A stretch of 64,000 nucleotides of DNA from Adiantum capillus-veneris (GCA_014529385.2 CM043966.1:102187087-102251086); one strand, 5' to 3'. Positions 11,901-23,680 are shown, numbered from the stretch's first letter. Notes: generated by a model not told the origin, from the letters alone. Made by a program: numbers and translations.

Positions 11901-14028
11901 TTTCGGAGGATTCGTGTGTCATTTTTTGCACTACATGTTTCTAGTGCGATTGAGTTCTTGATACTCTTACACTTACATCAACTGATCTATTCCATGGAGT
12001 CTAGAGGCAGCAAACGGTTGAGACAGCATGGATGTTGACACGAGATAGGCATCTTACTTGTGTGGATTTCTTGCTCTCTCTATAGCACTACGGAGTGTCT
12101 ATGGACATACTGTTTTGGGGTAAGACCCGGCGGGTGATGCTACATCACCCCATAGTCATTGAGGATCACAGTTGATCTCTCTCAGTTATCTTTTCAAGGA
12201 AAGAATTCCGCAATCTACTATACGCAGTAGCGGATGGACACACTTCTCAAGTTGATTCCAATCATTTTGTACACGGTTAACTATGTTAGTTACCATTATC
12301 TGCTAGTTGAGCAGTTTCTACAAGGAGTCTTACCAAGGGGTTTTACTACGTAGATTCTAATCCAAGGGCTTGGATTGCAAAGCCAACCCCAGGGTTCCCA
12401 GTGCAATGTTGTTTGTTTTTCAGGTAGGGGACGTGCTCCTCTCCATTTGCACACAGGTAAGTGTACATTACGTTTAAATCTCGAGGTACGCATCTATTGA
12501 TTTGGTTTTATTCCATTTTTATTATGCTTTGCTTGGTTTTTCAAGACGTATAAGTACTCTTGAATGTTACAGAGCCATGCCGAGGGCATGTCGGCACAAC
12601 GTATTTTGGGCCAAGTGTCCAATCTATATTGCAGCCTTATGCTGTTACGAACCTACTTGTAGGGTTCAATTTGGCACATGTTGTCACATGGGATACAACA
12701 TGGTCTAGGAACTCAAGGAGTTCAGTTCAGCCAGTGTGGAGCAAGATAATGAGGGTCCCTCTCACTCTTGTCGCGGAGTGTTTTGCAGTTCCTCCACACA
12801 CAAGTACATCTTGTACTTGAAGGATGTTCTTTTTTTACACATCCTTACATGAGACATATTCCACATGTGGAGAATATGAGTATCTGGACTGACACTGACG
12901 CCATTATTTTAATTATGTGTCACGAAAAAGTCCATAGGTGCTGGTCACATCTGTTTTCTAGACCATTTTTTAGCACGACGTATGAGGAGCAATTTCGTGG
13001 CCAGAAATTGTCGGATACTTAGAATGACTTGTTAAGGTACAAGTACTACTAAACAACATTACAGATGGTTGTTTATACATATAGCAAGGCTATAAGCTGT
13101 TAATGAAAAAGTTTCATTGTCTGTATCTAGAAGTGAGCAATGTTTCACCATTTATTGTGATTCAGACGTTTCAGCAAGGCTTGCAAAAGATTGCAAACTA
13201 AAAGTATTTAGTTTCTTTTCAGAACTATTTGCATTCCTTTTATTGTGTGCTAGGCGCATCACATTTGCCATAAGTATTGGCAAGGATCATTGTGGATATA
13301 CAGGTTCGGGTTAGTTTTTGCTAAATTCATGCACACTAGGTGTTATGGGCCCTATTGTTTCGCAGAGTCTGATTTGGAACGGCATGCATATTCCACAGGT
13401 TGTTGCTTATGAAGCATTTTGCACTCTATGTGCACTATCTCTATGAGATTACTTTTAAATCAACTAATCACCAATAGAGGTCATGGCTCCGTTTGGGCGT
13501 TTCTGGATTTTTTCAAGTTAACCACGATGGTTATTTCAGACATTGTTGATTCTTCACCAATGTTAAACACTACTATGATTTCCCGTTTACCAGTCATGTG
13601 GGATGGCTGTCTGTAAACCGTGAGGAAAACACACCTCAGTAATGTCAGCTATCCAAGGGAATAGGCAGATTACAAAGATTACAAAGAGTAATCTTGTGTT
13701 AAAGGATTTGCTAAGAGCATACGTTAGCACAACGCATTTTTAGATAGATGATTTTCTCCCTATTTTAGAATTTGCTTAAGTACGATTTTCGACTTTGAAC
13801 ACCTTGTGGTGGGGTTGGAGATTGTGTCAATACTTTCATACGTCAAGGACTTACCAGGTGTGCTGACAAAGTAAGTTGGCACGTAACCTTCATTAGGGAC
13901 GAACATGTAACGGACTTTTCAAGATACTCAGGCGAGTAGGAAATCTGGCTCACAATTGCATGGAAAGTTACCCTTGCATTATTCCAGTACCTTCAGAAGA
14001 TCTGAAAACTGGTTATGCCTTCGGACAA
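8972..14028 (+). other. Interior of LARD-like element, no recognisable gene
   Basis: About 5 kb without a credible coding region. Visible structure: a 33-bp tandem duplication at 9577-9641 (unit around GACAACCTTACGTTCA), a 108-bp tandem duplication at 11054-11270 (unit starting CATGAGGGTCTGAAG) and many CATGCAAGGCATG-type palindromic words around 11031-11056. Short open frames show no domain I recognise. Confidence 0.6.
11054..11270 (+). repeat. 108-bp tandem duplication
   Basis: Two units start CATGAGGGTCTGAAGTTAAC at 11054 and 11162. They differ at a handful of positions (for example CTTGGG versus CTTCGG, and ATTCGTATCC versus ATTGGTATCC). Confidence 0.93.
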
Positions 14029-14172
14029 CTCTTAGTTGTGGTTACTCCTTTACAGTACTCACGTGAGTTATAAATGGAGTTACCATTTAAACCCAAGTGA
14101 CTCTTAGTTGTGGTTACTTCTTTACAACACTCAAGTGAGTTATATATGGAGTTACCATTTAGACCCAAGTGG
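14029..14172 (+). repeat. 72-bp tandem duplication
   Basis: Two units start CTCTTAGTTGTGGTTAC at 14029 and 14101, and each ends in ACCCAAGTG. They lie just upstream of the polypurine tract of the LARD-like element. Confidence 0.93.
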
Positions 14173-14367
14173 TTGCAAACAGACAACAATGTTGAAAATC
14201 AAGATATTCCTCTTGGTTTCATTGAACCTCCTCACTGCACCAATTATCGGTCATACAGACAACTGGCTCACTTATGGGACATCAATAACGAGAACATCAA
14301 TACTCTTAAGAAGAAGTTTCCCACTTTTGTTTTCGAAGATGAAAACTCTTCTTTAAGGGAGGAGTAA
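14110..14367 (+). pseudogene. Possible gypsy polyprotein C-terminal remnant
   Basis: An 85-codon open frame ends right at the polypurine tract and 3' LTR. Its tail FPTFVFEDENSSLREE recalls the FP.F.LEDK-type ending that many plant gypsy polyproteins have just before the 3' LTR. This is a weak, short resemblance. The upstream part contains the 72-bp duplication. If correct, the LARD-like element descends from a gypsy element that lost the rest of pol. Confidence 0.35.
14354..14366 (+). promoter_or_regulatory. Polypurine tract of LARD-like element
   Basis: AAGGGAGGAG followed by TAA sits directly before the 3' LTR start TGTCAGG, where plus-strand synthesis would be primed. Confidence 0.75.
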
Positions 14368-14542
14368 TGTCAGGACACGGGTCCTGTACCCTAAGAACTA
14401 GGCTAGGCAAGGACTACGACCAAGGGCCAAGCTAGGCAGTGTGGACAGGGGATCCGCCGTCTAGGGCAAGGGGCTAGGAGCCCACCTATAAAGGGAGGTT
14501 GGGAGGAGGATCCAAAAGAGCCTAGTTGACTATTTTCTTATA
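14368..14542 (+). repeat. 3' LTR of LARD-like element
   Basis: It pairs with 8640-8813 and has the same start, TATAAA box and TTTCTTATA end. Confidence 0.88.
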
Positions 14543-14679
14543 GATTTATACCATACTTCATGCTTGTTGAGTGCTTGACACTCCTATAGTTGTAATTCCA
14601 AGGGTGCCCAACCAAGGAGATTCCAGTGCATAACTGAAAAAAATACACCATCTAATTGTGAGATGGAACTACCTAGTAT

Positions 14680-15898
14680 CCTTCCATTGAACCCGCTTCC
14701 TTTTTCCCTCTTCTGTGTTGGTGCTTCAGAAGTCCCAGTGCCAGCATTGTCCTTCTGGATAAGTCTATAAATGGCCTCCTACTCAAGCTAATCTCGCCTT
14801 TCCGTGGACATATCAAATTCATAAGGTGTGAGGGCGTTGTAGGTTTTGGTGTCGGGATCATATAAACTGCATTTGCCCTTTGTTGGACGAGTTTTGGACA
14901 ATTTATGACAATGTGAGGCTGTGTGGATCCATCCCTATGGAAGAAGATGATTCGTCTTAATTCTAGCTTCGAAGAGAATCCCAACCATCTCTGTATTGTG
15001 ATCTTAGTCCTGGTTTTCCAGTGATATCCTTTTCAGGAATCGTGGAAGACTCCACAATTAGTTGAAGTAAGTGATTTGTGATCTTCTTTAATCCACGGAG
15101 CTGGGTCTTCCACTGTCCCATATACAGAGTTTGAGCTTCTACATTTCTCCTTGCAAATCCATGACAGTATCCATTTTGAGGGTGTCATTGATCAGTGGTT
15201 GCCATTCCATAGTGGCTCGCTCATACGAGTCCTGGAGTTCATTAGTGATGCTGAAGTAAGTGAGTCGATCCATTAGTTCTGGATGCTGAGGATACAAAGC
15301 TGGGAAAAATCTAGGCAGTTCAGCCTCTTTAGAAGGTAATGCATACAGGAGAACTCGAGAATCAGGCACAAACTCTAGAAAATTGAGGACAACTTGGTTC
15401 TCCTACTGCATCATCGTTAATTTGGACTAGTTGAAAGATTTTTTAGAGAGCAATTGCATGTTCTCCTACTGTCATTTGAGTTTGGGATCCTTTACTGGTA
15501 GAAGATTTCTCTTCAATAATGGCCTACACCCTTTGATCCAGAACTCCTCTGAAAATTTGCATATGAAGCAAGACATCTTTCAGTTGAGTCTTGACCTCCT
15601 TCATACATTTGTATGTAGGTCTGTTTCCTAAGAGTAGATCCAGTTCAAGAGCTAGTGAGTGTCGACCTGCAGTGGACTGTTGTTGCCAATGTGGATTGAC
15701 TATTATATCATCAGAAGTCAGCGTCCACTCAGGTACGCTTTCCAGTAGACAGATCCTGCTGGATGCTTAGGTAATTGACACGGCTCTTGATCATGAAAGG
15801 CAACTGACTTCGAGTGATGAATCATTTCTTTGGATCCTACATACAACCTTAGGAAGCGTTCTAGATCAGATATAAGAGTGTCATCCTCCGGAAACTTT
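14680..15898 (-). pseudogene. Unrecognised degenerate coding remnants
   Basis: Read on the minus strand, several frames without long low-complexity runs follow one another. About 15898-15720 contains LERFLRLYVGSKEMIHHSKS. About 15710-15560 contains KEVKTQLKDVLLHMQIF. 15369-15139 is open for 76 codons (ALPSKEAELPRFFPALYPQ), and 14984-14673 is open for 103 codons (ELRRIIFFHRDGSTQPHIVI, then a basic tail). Composition looks like real protein broken by stops and frameshifts, but I recognise no family. CACTA element 1 begins at 15899, so it probably inserted into this sequence and cut it off from its upstream part. Confidence 0.4.
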
Positions 15899-16109
15899 CA
15901 CTACAAGAGGTCGCTTAAATTCCGGTGCCAAATTACCGACTTTAATCGCGGGCATTGGTATATGTGTAGGTAAGTATGGAAGGAGATGAAATTTTTTAAA
16001 AACTTCATTTTTGAATTTTCAACGCAGATTTCGATGTATCTTCCGGCGCCTATATCGATGACTCTTTCGACGTCTGTATAGATGAATTTTTTGATGATTG
16101 AACCGATGC

Positions 16110-16270
16110 CTCTATCGAAGGAACCTGCAAAAACAAATCCACGGGTCTTTCCCTGCACATTTATCTAGGTTTTGCGACTGAATCGACATGACTGAACTGA
16201 TGCTTGTACCGATGGAACCTGCAAAAACAAACCCGCGGGTCTTTCCCTACGCATTTCTCTAGCTTTTGCG
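16110..16270 (+). repeat. Subterminal direct repeat of CACTA 1
   Basis: A roughly 56-bp unit around GAACCTGCAAAAACAAA and GGGTCTTTCCCT occurs twice (about 16118 and 16208). Between and before the units lie many CGATG words. Short subterminal repeats are typical of CACTA ends and bind the TNPA-type protein in the maize Spm system; binding here is inference. Confidence 0.7.
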
Positions 16271-16397
16271 CCTCTTCTCTTGCCCTCCTCATGCTCACCT
16301 ACTGCAGATATGTTGCCTAACAACTTACGGGAGGTGAAAATATTGCTTGTGGACTACTCTCTGGCACCAAGGTGAGATGCTTTTCAAGTTTTCTTGT

Positions 16398-16417
16398 AGG
16401 TTTAGGGTTTAGGGTTT
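16398..16417 (+). repeat. Short TTTAGGG telomere-like run
   Basis: Two to three units of the plant telomere heptamer lie 500 bp inside the CACTA 1 left end. This is too short to indicate a former telomere. Confidence 0.8.
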
Positions 16418-16819
16418 AACATAGTGTGGGTGTGTGTGTGTGTGTGCGTTTTTGCAGGTTCAAGGACGTTTACAAGACCCTTTATTGCTCAGATAGGCCG
16501 CATGTGAGTGCTCAAAATTTAAGTGCATATTGAATTAATTTGTATATTGACAAAATAAAATTTCATGCTTTAAACTTTCAATGTTTTAAGTTTTTATGCC
16601 ATTTTGTTTAGAAATAATGCTTTAGAAAAAAAGTGTCTTGAAATTATGGTTTGTGTTGTGAAATTATGGTTTGGGGTAATTTTATTTCAAATTATGTTAT
16701 GAAATTACGCTACCATCTCGTCATGTTGTTTTGGAATTATGTTGTTTTGAAATTATACTATGAAAAACTCTTGTTTTGAATTATGTCGTTTTTGAAATTA
16801 TGCGATTGATTGATGAGGT

Positions 16820-18720
16820 TTAGTTTAAGGTATAGGTTAGTTTACGGTATAGATAGGTTGTAAGTTAAATTAGGTTAATTATATGTTAGGCTAATTTAGG
16901 TCATAGGTTAGGTTAGATTAGGTTTATGTTATAGGTTAGATTAGGTTATATATATGTTAGGTTAGGTTATAGGACGTTAATTAGGTTAGATTACCATCCA
17001 AGTTAGGTTCTAGGTTAGGTTTATGTTATATGTTAGGTTAAGTTATAGGTTATAGGCTAGGTTAGCTAGATTATAGGTTAGGTTTAGGCAACATGTTAGG
17101 TTATAGGTTAGGTTAGATTAGATTATAGGTTGTATATACGTAAAAGGTTCAATTAGGTTATAGGTTAAGCTAACTAATGTTTAGGTTATAGGTTTCGTTC
17201 GAAAAACATATGATGCTCCCAATTGAAACATTGGTGGCTTGTAATTATGATGTCAGTATCTTACAAAATTATTGCCAAGTCAATTTCCCTAAGAATCTCT
17301 CTCACTCTGGAAGAGGGTATCACTGCTCACCAAAAATGTTTCATCAAAGGAAGATCTATTTAAGATAACACCTTGACGGCTGCAATGGTTGGATTAGAAT
17401 ACACACCATTCACCATGCAAGTTTGTGTCAGTTATAGGTTAGGAAAAGAGCTAGCGACAAATAGTAGAAAAAACGTAGACAGACTTCGATTATATTAGAT
17501 TATAAGTTAGGTTTAGGTTATAGGCTAGGTAGGTTATAGGTTATGCTAGATTAGGTTATAGGTTAGGTTTAGGTTATACGTTATGTTAGGTTATAGGTTA
17601 TGTTAGGATTAGAGCTAGCGGCAATTTAATAATAGAAAAAATGTATGCAAACGGACTTTGAAGATGACTCGTGTACTTCAAAAAATGCAAACAAATTTTG
17701 ATTAGATTAGGTTATAGACTAGATTATAGGTTAGGTTAGATTATAGGTTAGGTTTAGGTTACAATTAGGCTGGATTATAAGTTAGGTTAGAGCTAGCGAC
17801 AAATTAATAGTAGAAAAAACGCAAACGGACTTCGAAGATGACTAGTGTACTTTAAAAATCGCAAAGAGACTTCGTTTAGGTTAGGTTTAGGTTATAGGTT
17901 AGGTTATAGATTATGCTAGGTTAGGTTAGGTTTAAGTTATATGCTATGTTAGATTATAGGTTACGCTAGAGCTAGCGACAAATTAATAGTAAAAAGAACG
18001 CAAATAGACTTCGAAGATGACTCGTGTACTTCAAAACATACAAACGGACTTCAGTTAGGTTATCTTATAGGTTAGGTGTAGGTTTATGGTTAGGTTAGGT
18101 TAGGTTAGGGTTATGTTATAGGTTTTGTTAGATTATAGGTTAGGCTAGAGCTAGCGGCAAATTAATAGTAGAAAAAATGCAAATGAACTCGAAGATGACT
18201 CGTGTACTTCAAAAAGCACAAATAGACTTCGGTTAGGTTAGCCTATAGGTTAGGTTTAGGTTTAGGGTTCTGTTAGGTTAGGTTAGTCTAAGTTTAGGTT
18301 ATAGGTTAGGTTAGATTATAGGTTAGGTTAGAGCTAACGACAAATTAATAGTAGAAAAAATGAAAACGGACTCGTGTACTTCTAAAAACGCAAACAGACT
18401 TTGGTTAGGTTAGGTTATAAGTTAGGTTAAGGTTATATATAGGTTAGGCTATTTGTTCTAGGTTATGTTAGGTTACACTAGGTTTAGGTTATAGGTTAGT
18501 TTAGATTATAAGTTAGGTTAGAGCTAGCGGCAAAAAGTAGAAAAAATGCAAACGGATTTCAAGAATGATTTGTGTACTTCAAAAAACATAAACGGACTTT
18601 GATTAGGTTATTTTATAGGTGAGATTATAGGCTAGGTCTCATTTGGTTATAGACTAGGTTAGGTTAGGCTAGGTTAGTTTGGTTATCGGTTAGGTTTAGA
18701 TTATAGGGTTAAAAAGCACT
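16820..18720 (+). repeat. Degenerate AGGTTATAGGTT minisatellite with embedded 180-bp unit
   Basis: The region is dominated by variants of AGGTTA and TTATAGGTTA. From 17440 a longer unit recurs about every 180 bp. Each holds a GAGCTAGCG(G/A)CAAATTAATAG core, then GACTTCGAAGATGACTCGTG, then an AGGTTA-rich spacer. Copies begin near 17440, 17612, 17792, 17968, 18149, 18330 and 18520. It is strictly internal to CACTA 1, between its left end and the TNP2 gene. No protein is encoded. Confidence 0.9.
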
Positions 18721-18759
18721 AGCGCAATTGGACTTCAAAAGCACATACAGACTTCAAAA

Positions 18760-18860
18760 ACACTAATATATAGTCATTGACTCTGTGGTCCTAATCTCCG
18801 TGCACCTCTAGACCGAGGTGTGCGGGGATCGGGTACGGCTAGAGAATGTGAGGTTGTTAA
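18760..18860 (+). promoter_or_regulatory. Palindromic pre-transposase module, CACTA 1 copy 1
   Basis: GCACCTCTAGACCGAGGTGTGC at 18802-18823 is an inverted repeat with arms CACCTC/GAGGTG around TAGACC. Its context, GTGGTCCTAATCTCC before and GGGGATCGGG after, is repeated at about 19040-19115. The reverse complement of the same module occurs three times upstream of TNP2 in CACTA 2. Its position suggests a promoter or regulator site; that is inference. Confidence 0.65.
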
Positions 18861-19009
18861 AGATAGCGGCAAATAGTTGAAAAAACGCAACCGGAGTTCA
18901 AAAGCACCTTGTGTACTTCAAAATGCAAATAAAAATTGATAAATGAAGTAAAATAACATAATCGTACTTCAAAAGCGCACACAGACTTCAACAAACTTAA
19001 TATATAGTC

Positions 19010-19120
19010 ATTGACCAATAAAGACGAGATTATTACCGTGTGGTCCTAATCTTCGTGCATCTCTAGACCGAGGTGTGCGGGGATCGGGCCTGGCTAGAGA
19101 ATGTGAGGTTGTCATGTAGT
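19010..19120 (+). promoter_or_regulatory. Palindromic pre-transposase module, CACTA 1 copy 2
   Basis: The palindrome GCATCTCTAGACCGAGGTGT is at 19057-19076, with one arm mismatch. It is preceded by TTGACCAATAAAGACGAGATT, a stretch also present next to each module copy in CACTA 2. It lies about 60 bp before the TNP2 start at 19181, closer than copy 1. Confidence 0.65.
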
Positions 19121-19180
19121 TAGTAGTGTGTAGTTATAACAATTAGAGTGTTTTAATTATTTTTGATATATTGGTAGATA

Positions 19181-22100
19181 AAGTATGGACGATAGGATGG
19201 TGTTTCCTTGTGCGCATTGCAAGCATCGGATCTTTTGAAAACAAAAAATCTATGATCAGCACATACGCAATCACTGCTTTGGTAATGCTTAATTTGCAGT
19301 CTGTCTACGGGTGGTGTGACGCCTCATTCATAGAGCTTTTCAGGTAAATATATTGTATCCTAAGCATGATAAAGTGCATGTGGTCAAAATAATGTGAAAA
19401 GGGGTTGACTTATTCATGTAACGACGGGTTGCTCAACGAGAAAATCTTGCCAAAAGGGAATCACATGCTCCCTATCCGTCCAGCCGCTAAAAAGCTTCTT
19501 ACTAATTTGGGCTTGGATTATCACAAAATACATGCATGTCCTAATGATTGTATATTTTTTCCAATGAGTATGTAGATTTGGAACAATGTCCCAATTATGG
19601 ATCAAACAGGTATAGAGAGGACACACAAGGAAAATTTATCCCTGCAAAGGTCCTTCGACACTATCCTATCGTTCCAGGAATAAAGAGCATGTTCAGGTGC
19701 AAGTCCATAACCACTTTGATGACATGGCACTCAAATACTAGATCGACAGATGATGTGATGTGGGTACCTGCTGACTCTTGTGCATGGAATCATGTAGAGG
19801 AAAGTTGGCCTACATTTAAGAATGAGCCTTGATGTATCCGCTTTGGTCTGGAAATGGAGGAAGTAAACCCATTCGTATTACGGAGTTCGTCATGGAGAAC
19901 GTGGCCTATTTGTCTGGTTAAATATAATCTTTCACCATGGCTAACTATCAAGAAGGGCCATTTGTTATTGTCACTGATTGTCCCAAGAAAGTACAAAGCA
20001 AACAACATGGACATCTATCTGGCACCAGTTATAGAAGAGCTTCAAATTTTGAATTGATGTGGTTGATATGTCCTAACCAATCGGACGATGGAATGTACAT
20101 GTGCAAGGCATTCTCATGTGGATCATGCACAATTGGCCAGGTTTCGATGAGTGCTCAGGTAAGTGCCTTTGAAACCCTCACACACATGTTATTCCTTGCT
20201 ATGCCAATGCTTTTATATTTTAATTTTGTGATGTTTCAGGCTTGAGTTACTCGGGCAATCATGCCTGTCCAAAATGTGGTCCTCGACTTGGCTTTCACCG
20301 TTCTGAGCATTTGAGCAAGACAGTTTACGAGAAGCATGATAGATTTTTGCCTGAAGGACATGAGCTACGTGGACCAAACATATGCAAACATGACATGCAT
20401 CCACTGAAAGTGAGCGATTGGAAAAACATGTGGCTAGAGTGGGGAGATTTCATGCCACCTGGAATGAAAATACTTTCTATTTTCCATGAACTCCCATACT
20501 GGAGTGACCTGCTGATCAATCATTTGCTCAACCCAATGCACATCTTCAAGAATGTGGGGGAGATCATGGAAAACCATCATTGCAAAAAGGGAGAGAAAGG
20601 CCCAAAGAGATGATGTGCAAGCTGTGGGTCGAATGCTAGAGATGTGGCCTCGACTTAAACCCAATGGGAAGTTTGCTATACCAAAAGGAACATGGGTTTT
20701 GAGTCGTGCAGAAGAGCAACAAGTGAAGAATACTATATCTTCATTCAAGACTCCCACTGGGTGCATGTGATGTTTGAAAATGGCTTTTACAAGAGATGAC
20801 AATCTCAGTGGCCTTAAGTCACATGATTGGCACAAATTTTTACATTTTATCTTACCAATTGCCATAAAGAATTGTTTGAAAAATGACATTAGAAGAAAAA
20901 TCTACAAAATCAGTGAGTTGATACGCTCGATCAGTTCAAAAGAGATAAGAGAAGACATCATCAATGCAACACGCTTAAATGCTATGGAAGCAGTGTGCAT
21001 GGTGGAGATGTACTTTCCAACAAAAATTCTTACCATCCAAATGCATGTACTTGTGCATGTGGTTGATGAAGTTGCAGTTGTTGGGATAGTCCATAGCAGG
21101 TGGATGTTATTCTTGGAGAGATTTATGAAGACTTCAAAGGGGTTCGTTTGTCATAGGGCTCACCCCGAGGGTAGCATGGCCGAAGGATGGCTTATACAAG
21201 AGTCTCTTGTCCTCATCAATGCGTTTTTGGTCTCAATTGATCCAGAGATTCCCCGAATGTAGAATACTAAGGTCAATGTAAACAGAGGATGAGCCGCAGG
21301 AACAAGGCATCCTTAGGAAGATGGACATCACAATGCGAGAAAAGGCTATGAGCTTTTTCCTTCTCAACTTAGGCATCATGCAAAAGTGGCTTGAGAGGTA
21401 CGAAGGGAAAAAGCAACAATGCTTAATAGATCGCTTGCAATTCAAGCACAATCGTGCCACTAGAAACCTTGATTTTTCAGATCATGTTCAGAAATTGCAT
21501 GACTTTCCAACTAGGTGGTGGGTAGATGCGACAATCTCAGAGGAAAAGAGGAATGGAGTGTTGATTTGAAGAGGAAGAGGAGATGTAAAGGGGTTGCGAT
21601 TGGCATGTATATTTTCACAGCTTTCTTTTTTAGCTCCACATGATAAAAATACCTTAATAACTTTAAGTCTGTTTCAATTTTGTTGCTGCAGTATCACAAA
21701 TATGGAGCTTTGTGGTCACATGGGAAACACTTCAGAGTGCAATGGATCGACGAACAAAGGGTATCTTTCGATAGTGGTGTTAGGGAAAGCTTCGTCCAAG
21801 AAAGTAGGAGTAGTGCCAGGGATGAGAACACAAAGACTAGCCAATTTGAATACTTTGGCTACATCCAAGACATCTTGAAGATCAGCTTTAGAAAGTTTGA
21901 TATTTTTATCTTAGATGTCAAGTGGTTCAAAGTCATTACCACTGGCCCTAATAGAATTATTCGCAAAGACAAGAGTGGATTGATTCAAGTGAATTCTAGG
22001 AGGGTGTGGACAGATGCGCGGGATACATTCGTACTTCTAGAGCATTGTGAATAAGTTGTGTTTACACTAGATCTGCTGTGGAGAGAAAATGATGAAAATG

Positions 22101-22400
22101 ATCTGTCTAAACCGCATTGGCTCTATGTTGTTCAAGTTTCTCCATAGACCAAGCAAGTTGTGAAGGATTGGACATTGAGGTCGAAGAGTTGATCCATGAA
22201 GAAAGTGTAGGGCTGATGGATAATATAAGTTTGGATTTTAAGTTGGAGATCATTGGTGAGCATATGCCTAAACCTAGAGATGAAGTGTCAAATACTGAAG
22301 CTGATGTGAAGAGCAACGAAGAAGTAGGGTTTAATGACAAAGATGCAAAAGTACAGATTGAGATAGACATCTTTGGTGCATCAGATTCATAGTAGATGAG
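19181..22400 (+). pseudogene. CACTA 1 TNP2-like transposase (degenerate)
   Basis: TNP2 transposases cut CACTA element ends in the nucleus. A start at 19181 gives an N-terminal Cys/His motif (FPCAHCKHRIF, then HIRNHC) that matches exon 1 of CACTA 2. A deletion at about 19281 joins this directly to LNLQSVYGW, losing roughly 110 residues relative to CACTA 2. Then come KIHACPNDCIF, PAKVLRHYPIVPGIKSMFRC, WPICLVKYNL, a GT-AG intron at 20159-20239, the ACPKCG zinc motif, NPMHIFKNVGE, QMHVLVHVVDEV and SRWMLFLERFMKT. After an intron near 21575-21690 comes a DUF4216 block (KYGALWSHGKHFRVQWID to DVKWFKVI) and an acidic tail. Several frameshifts and stops make it non-functional. Confidence 0.9.
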
Positions 22401-22575
22401 AGATTAACTAATGATTTTTGCTAGAAAATCTTTTGTAAATCTCTTTTTATTAGTCTACAGTACACTTTAGATTCATTCATTTGTGTTGGCGATTTGTTTA
22501 TTTGGTATTTGTATTGATTAAGTGTTTTTCTGTAAACTAACGTATTTTGTGGGTATCATTTGTGTATTTGTAGCC

Positions 22576-23680
22576 ATGGCCGATGACAATGAGCCATACT
22601 CTCTTAGTTTTAGTTTTCTTGTCACTCCTATTGGCATGTCAATCGAGCAGATGGGTCTCTTTTTGACACATTTCACACAAGAGCAGATAGCGATGGCACA
22701 GAACCTTTGGGCAGTAGGTTCCTCTAGACCTACTACGACCAACCCTATGCCTAGGACTAGTATGGTCCCTACATTGACCGGGCCCACACCTCAATCGAGT
22801 GTGTCCCCTGTGCCTAGGAATAGTGTGCCCCATACACCGACGGGTGGCTCATCCTCGAGACGAGATAAGCGTCGTTCTGTAGGTGGTGGTTGCTGTAGTA
22901 GAGGTTCTATCGATGCATCCACACCAACAAGAGAGCATCCCCCACTCTCTTCAGTGGATAGTTCACCAATTGGCACACCATGTAAAGCTTGGGGATCACA
23001 CGAGCATGATCCTAGCAAGGTGTACAAGAGTTGGGATGGGGATATTGTGGTGGATAGGGTCGAAAAGTCCATGCGATAGAGGATTTGACAACTTTGTACA
23101 ATTTAGTTTGGTCACTCTGTGATGGAGGTTTGGGATAACCTTGACGATGAAAGAAAGAGTTACATCGTTGAGGCCATTCAGAGGGAGTACATGCTGGCGG
23201 AGGGGTACGATCGAGTCTTGAATGGCTGGATTTTGGGTGTGGTGAAGGCCACAATGTCACACCGTTGGTCAGAGGTGAGAGACAGGTACAATGCCTACGG
23301 TTCAAAGCCGGCATGGTTGGATGCAGAAGAGTGGGTGGGGATTGTACGAGAGACACGAGATAATCTAGAGAGATTTCAGCAGCAGAGAGATGCAGCCAGA
23401 GCACGTTTGGAGTGTGCTAGAGCATCACATCTTGGGAGTGGAGGCTACGACGCACTTCAACATGAGTATGTTTGTATTATACATATTCTTTGCATTGTTG
23501 AAAATATATATGAATTTTGAAGATTTATCTCATGATTAAACCATAATTTTGTAGGAAGTTGCCGTAAAGCATCTTCCCACACGCCGAGAGGAGAAGTATG
23601 GGTACAAGCATAGACTTGTGGCCCTTTTGACCCAGCTGCAGGAGGAGGGAGAGGATGTCGACTGGAAGGAATTACCATGA
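22576..23680 (+). CDS. CACTA 1 TNPA-like second protein (Ptta/En-Spm type)
   Basis: This follows TNP2 at the usual place for the TNPA-type DNA-binding protein of CACTA elements. The ATG at 22576 starts MADDNEPYSLSFSF, the same MAD start as CACTA 2. Residues about 60-140 are Pro/Ser/Thr-rich with basic RRDKRR. An interruption around 23077-23115 (stops in frame) may be an intron or decay. The second block, WDNLDDERKSYIVEAIQREY to WSEVRDRYNAYGSKPAWL, resembles the plant transposase Ptta/En-Spm family and ends in a charged helix. An intron at 23470-23554 (GT-AG) restores the frame into EVAVKHLPTRREEKYGYKHR and a stop near 23680. It may be close to intact if both introns are spliced. Confidence 0.7.

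Larger units (their letters stand above)
8640..14542 (+). mobile_element. LARD-like LTR element with 175-bp LTRs (complete)
   Basis: Two near-identical LTRs (8640-8813 and 14368-14542) both start TGTCAGGACAC and end TTTCTTATA. A primer site complementary to initiator tRNA-Met, TGGTATCAGAGC, follows the first LTR at 8815-8826. A purine-rich tract precedes the second at 14354-14366. The flanks GCTTT (8635-8639) and GATTT (14543-14547) match at 4 of 5 positions, consistent with a 5-bp target duplication. The 5.5-kb interior has no reverse transcriptase or integrase and only low-grade open frames, so it is a large non-autonomous derivative. It contains a long CT microsatellite and several short tandem duplications. 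Confidence 0.85.

Noticed and set aside
17440-18720. CRISPR-like or centromeric array
   Set aside because: Units are degenerate, lack unique spacers and sit inside a plant transposon, so a CRISPR reading is excluded. The array is too short and internal to call a centromeric satellite.
19548-21262. Separate small genes for the individual TNP2 open pieces
   Set aside because: They read in the order of one TNP2 protein, match CACTA 2 piece by piece and are joined by introns or frameshifts.
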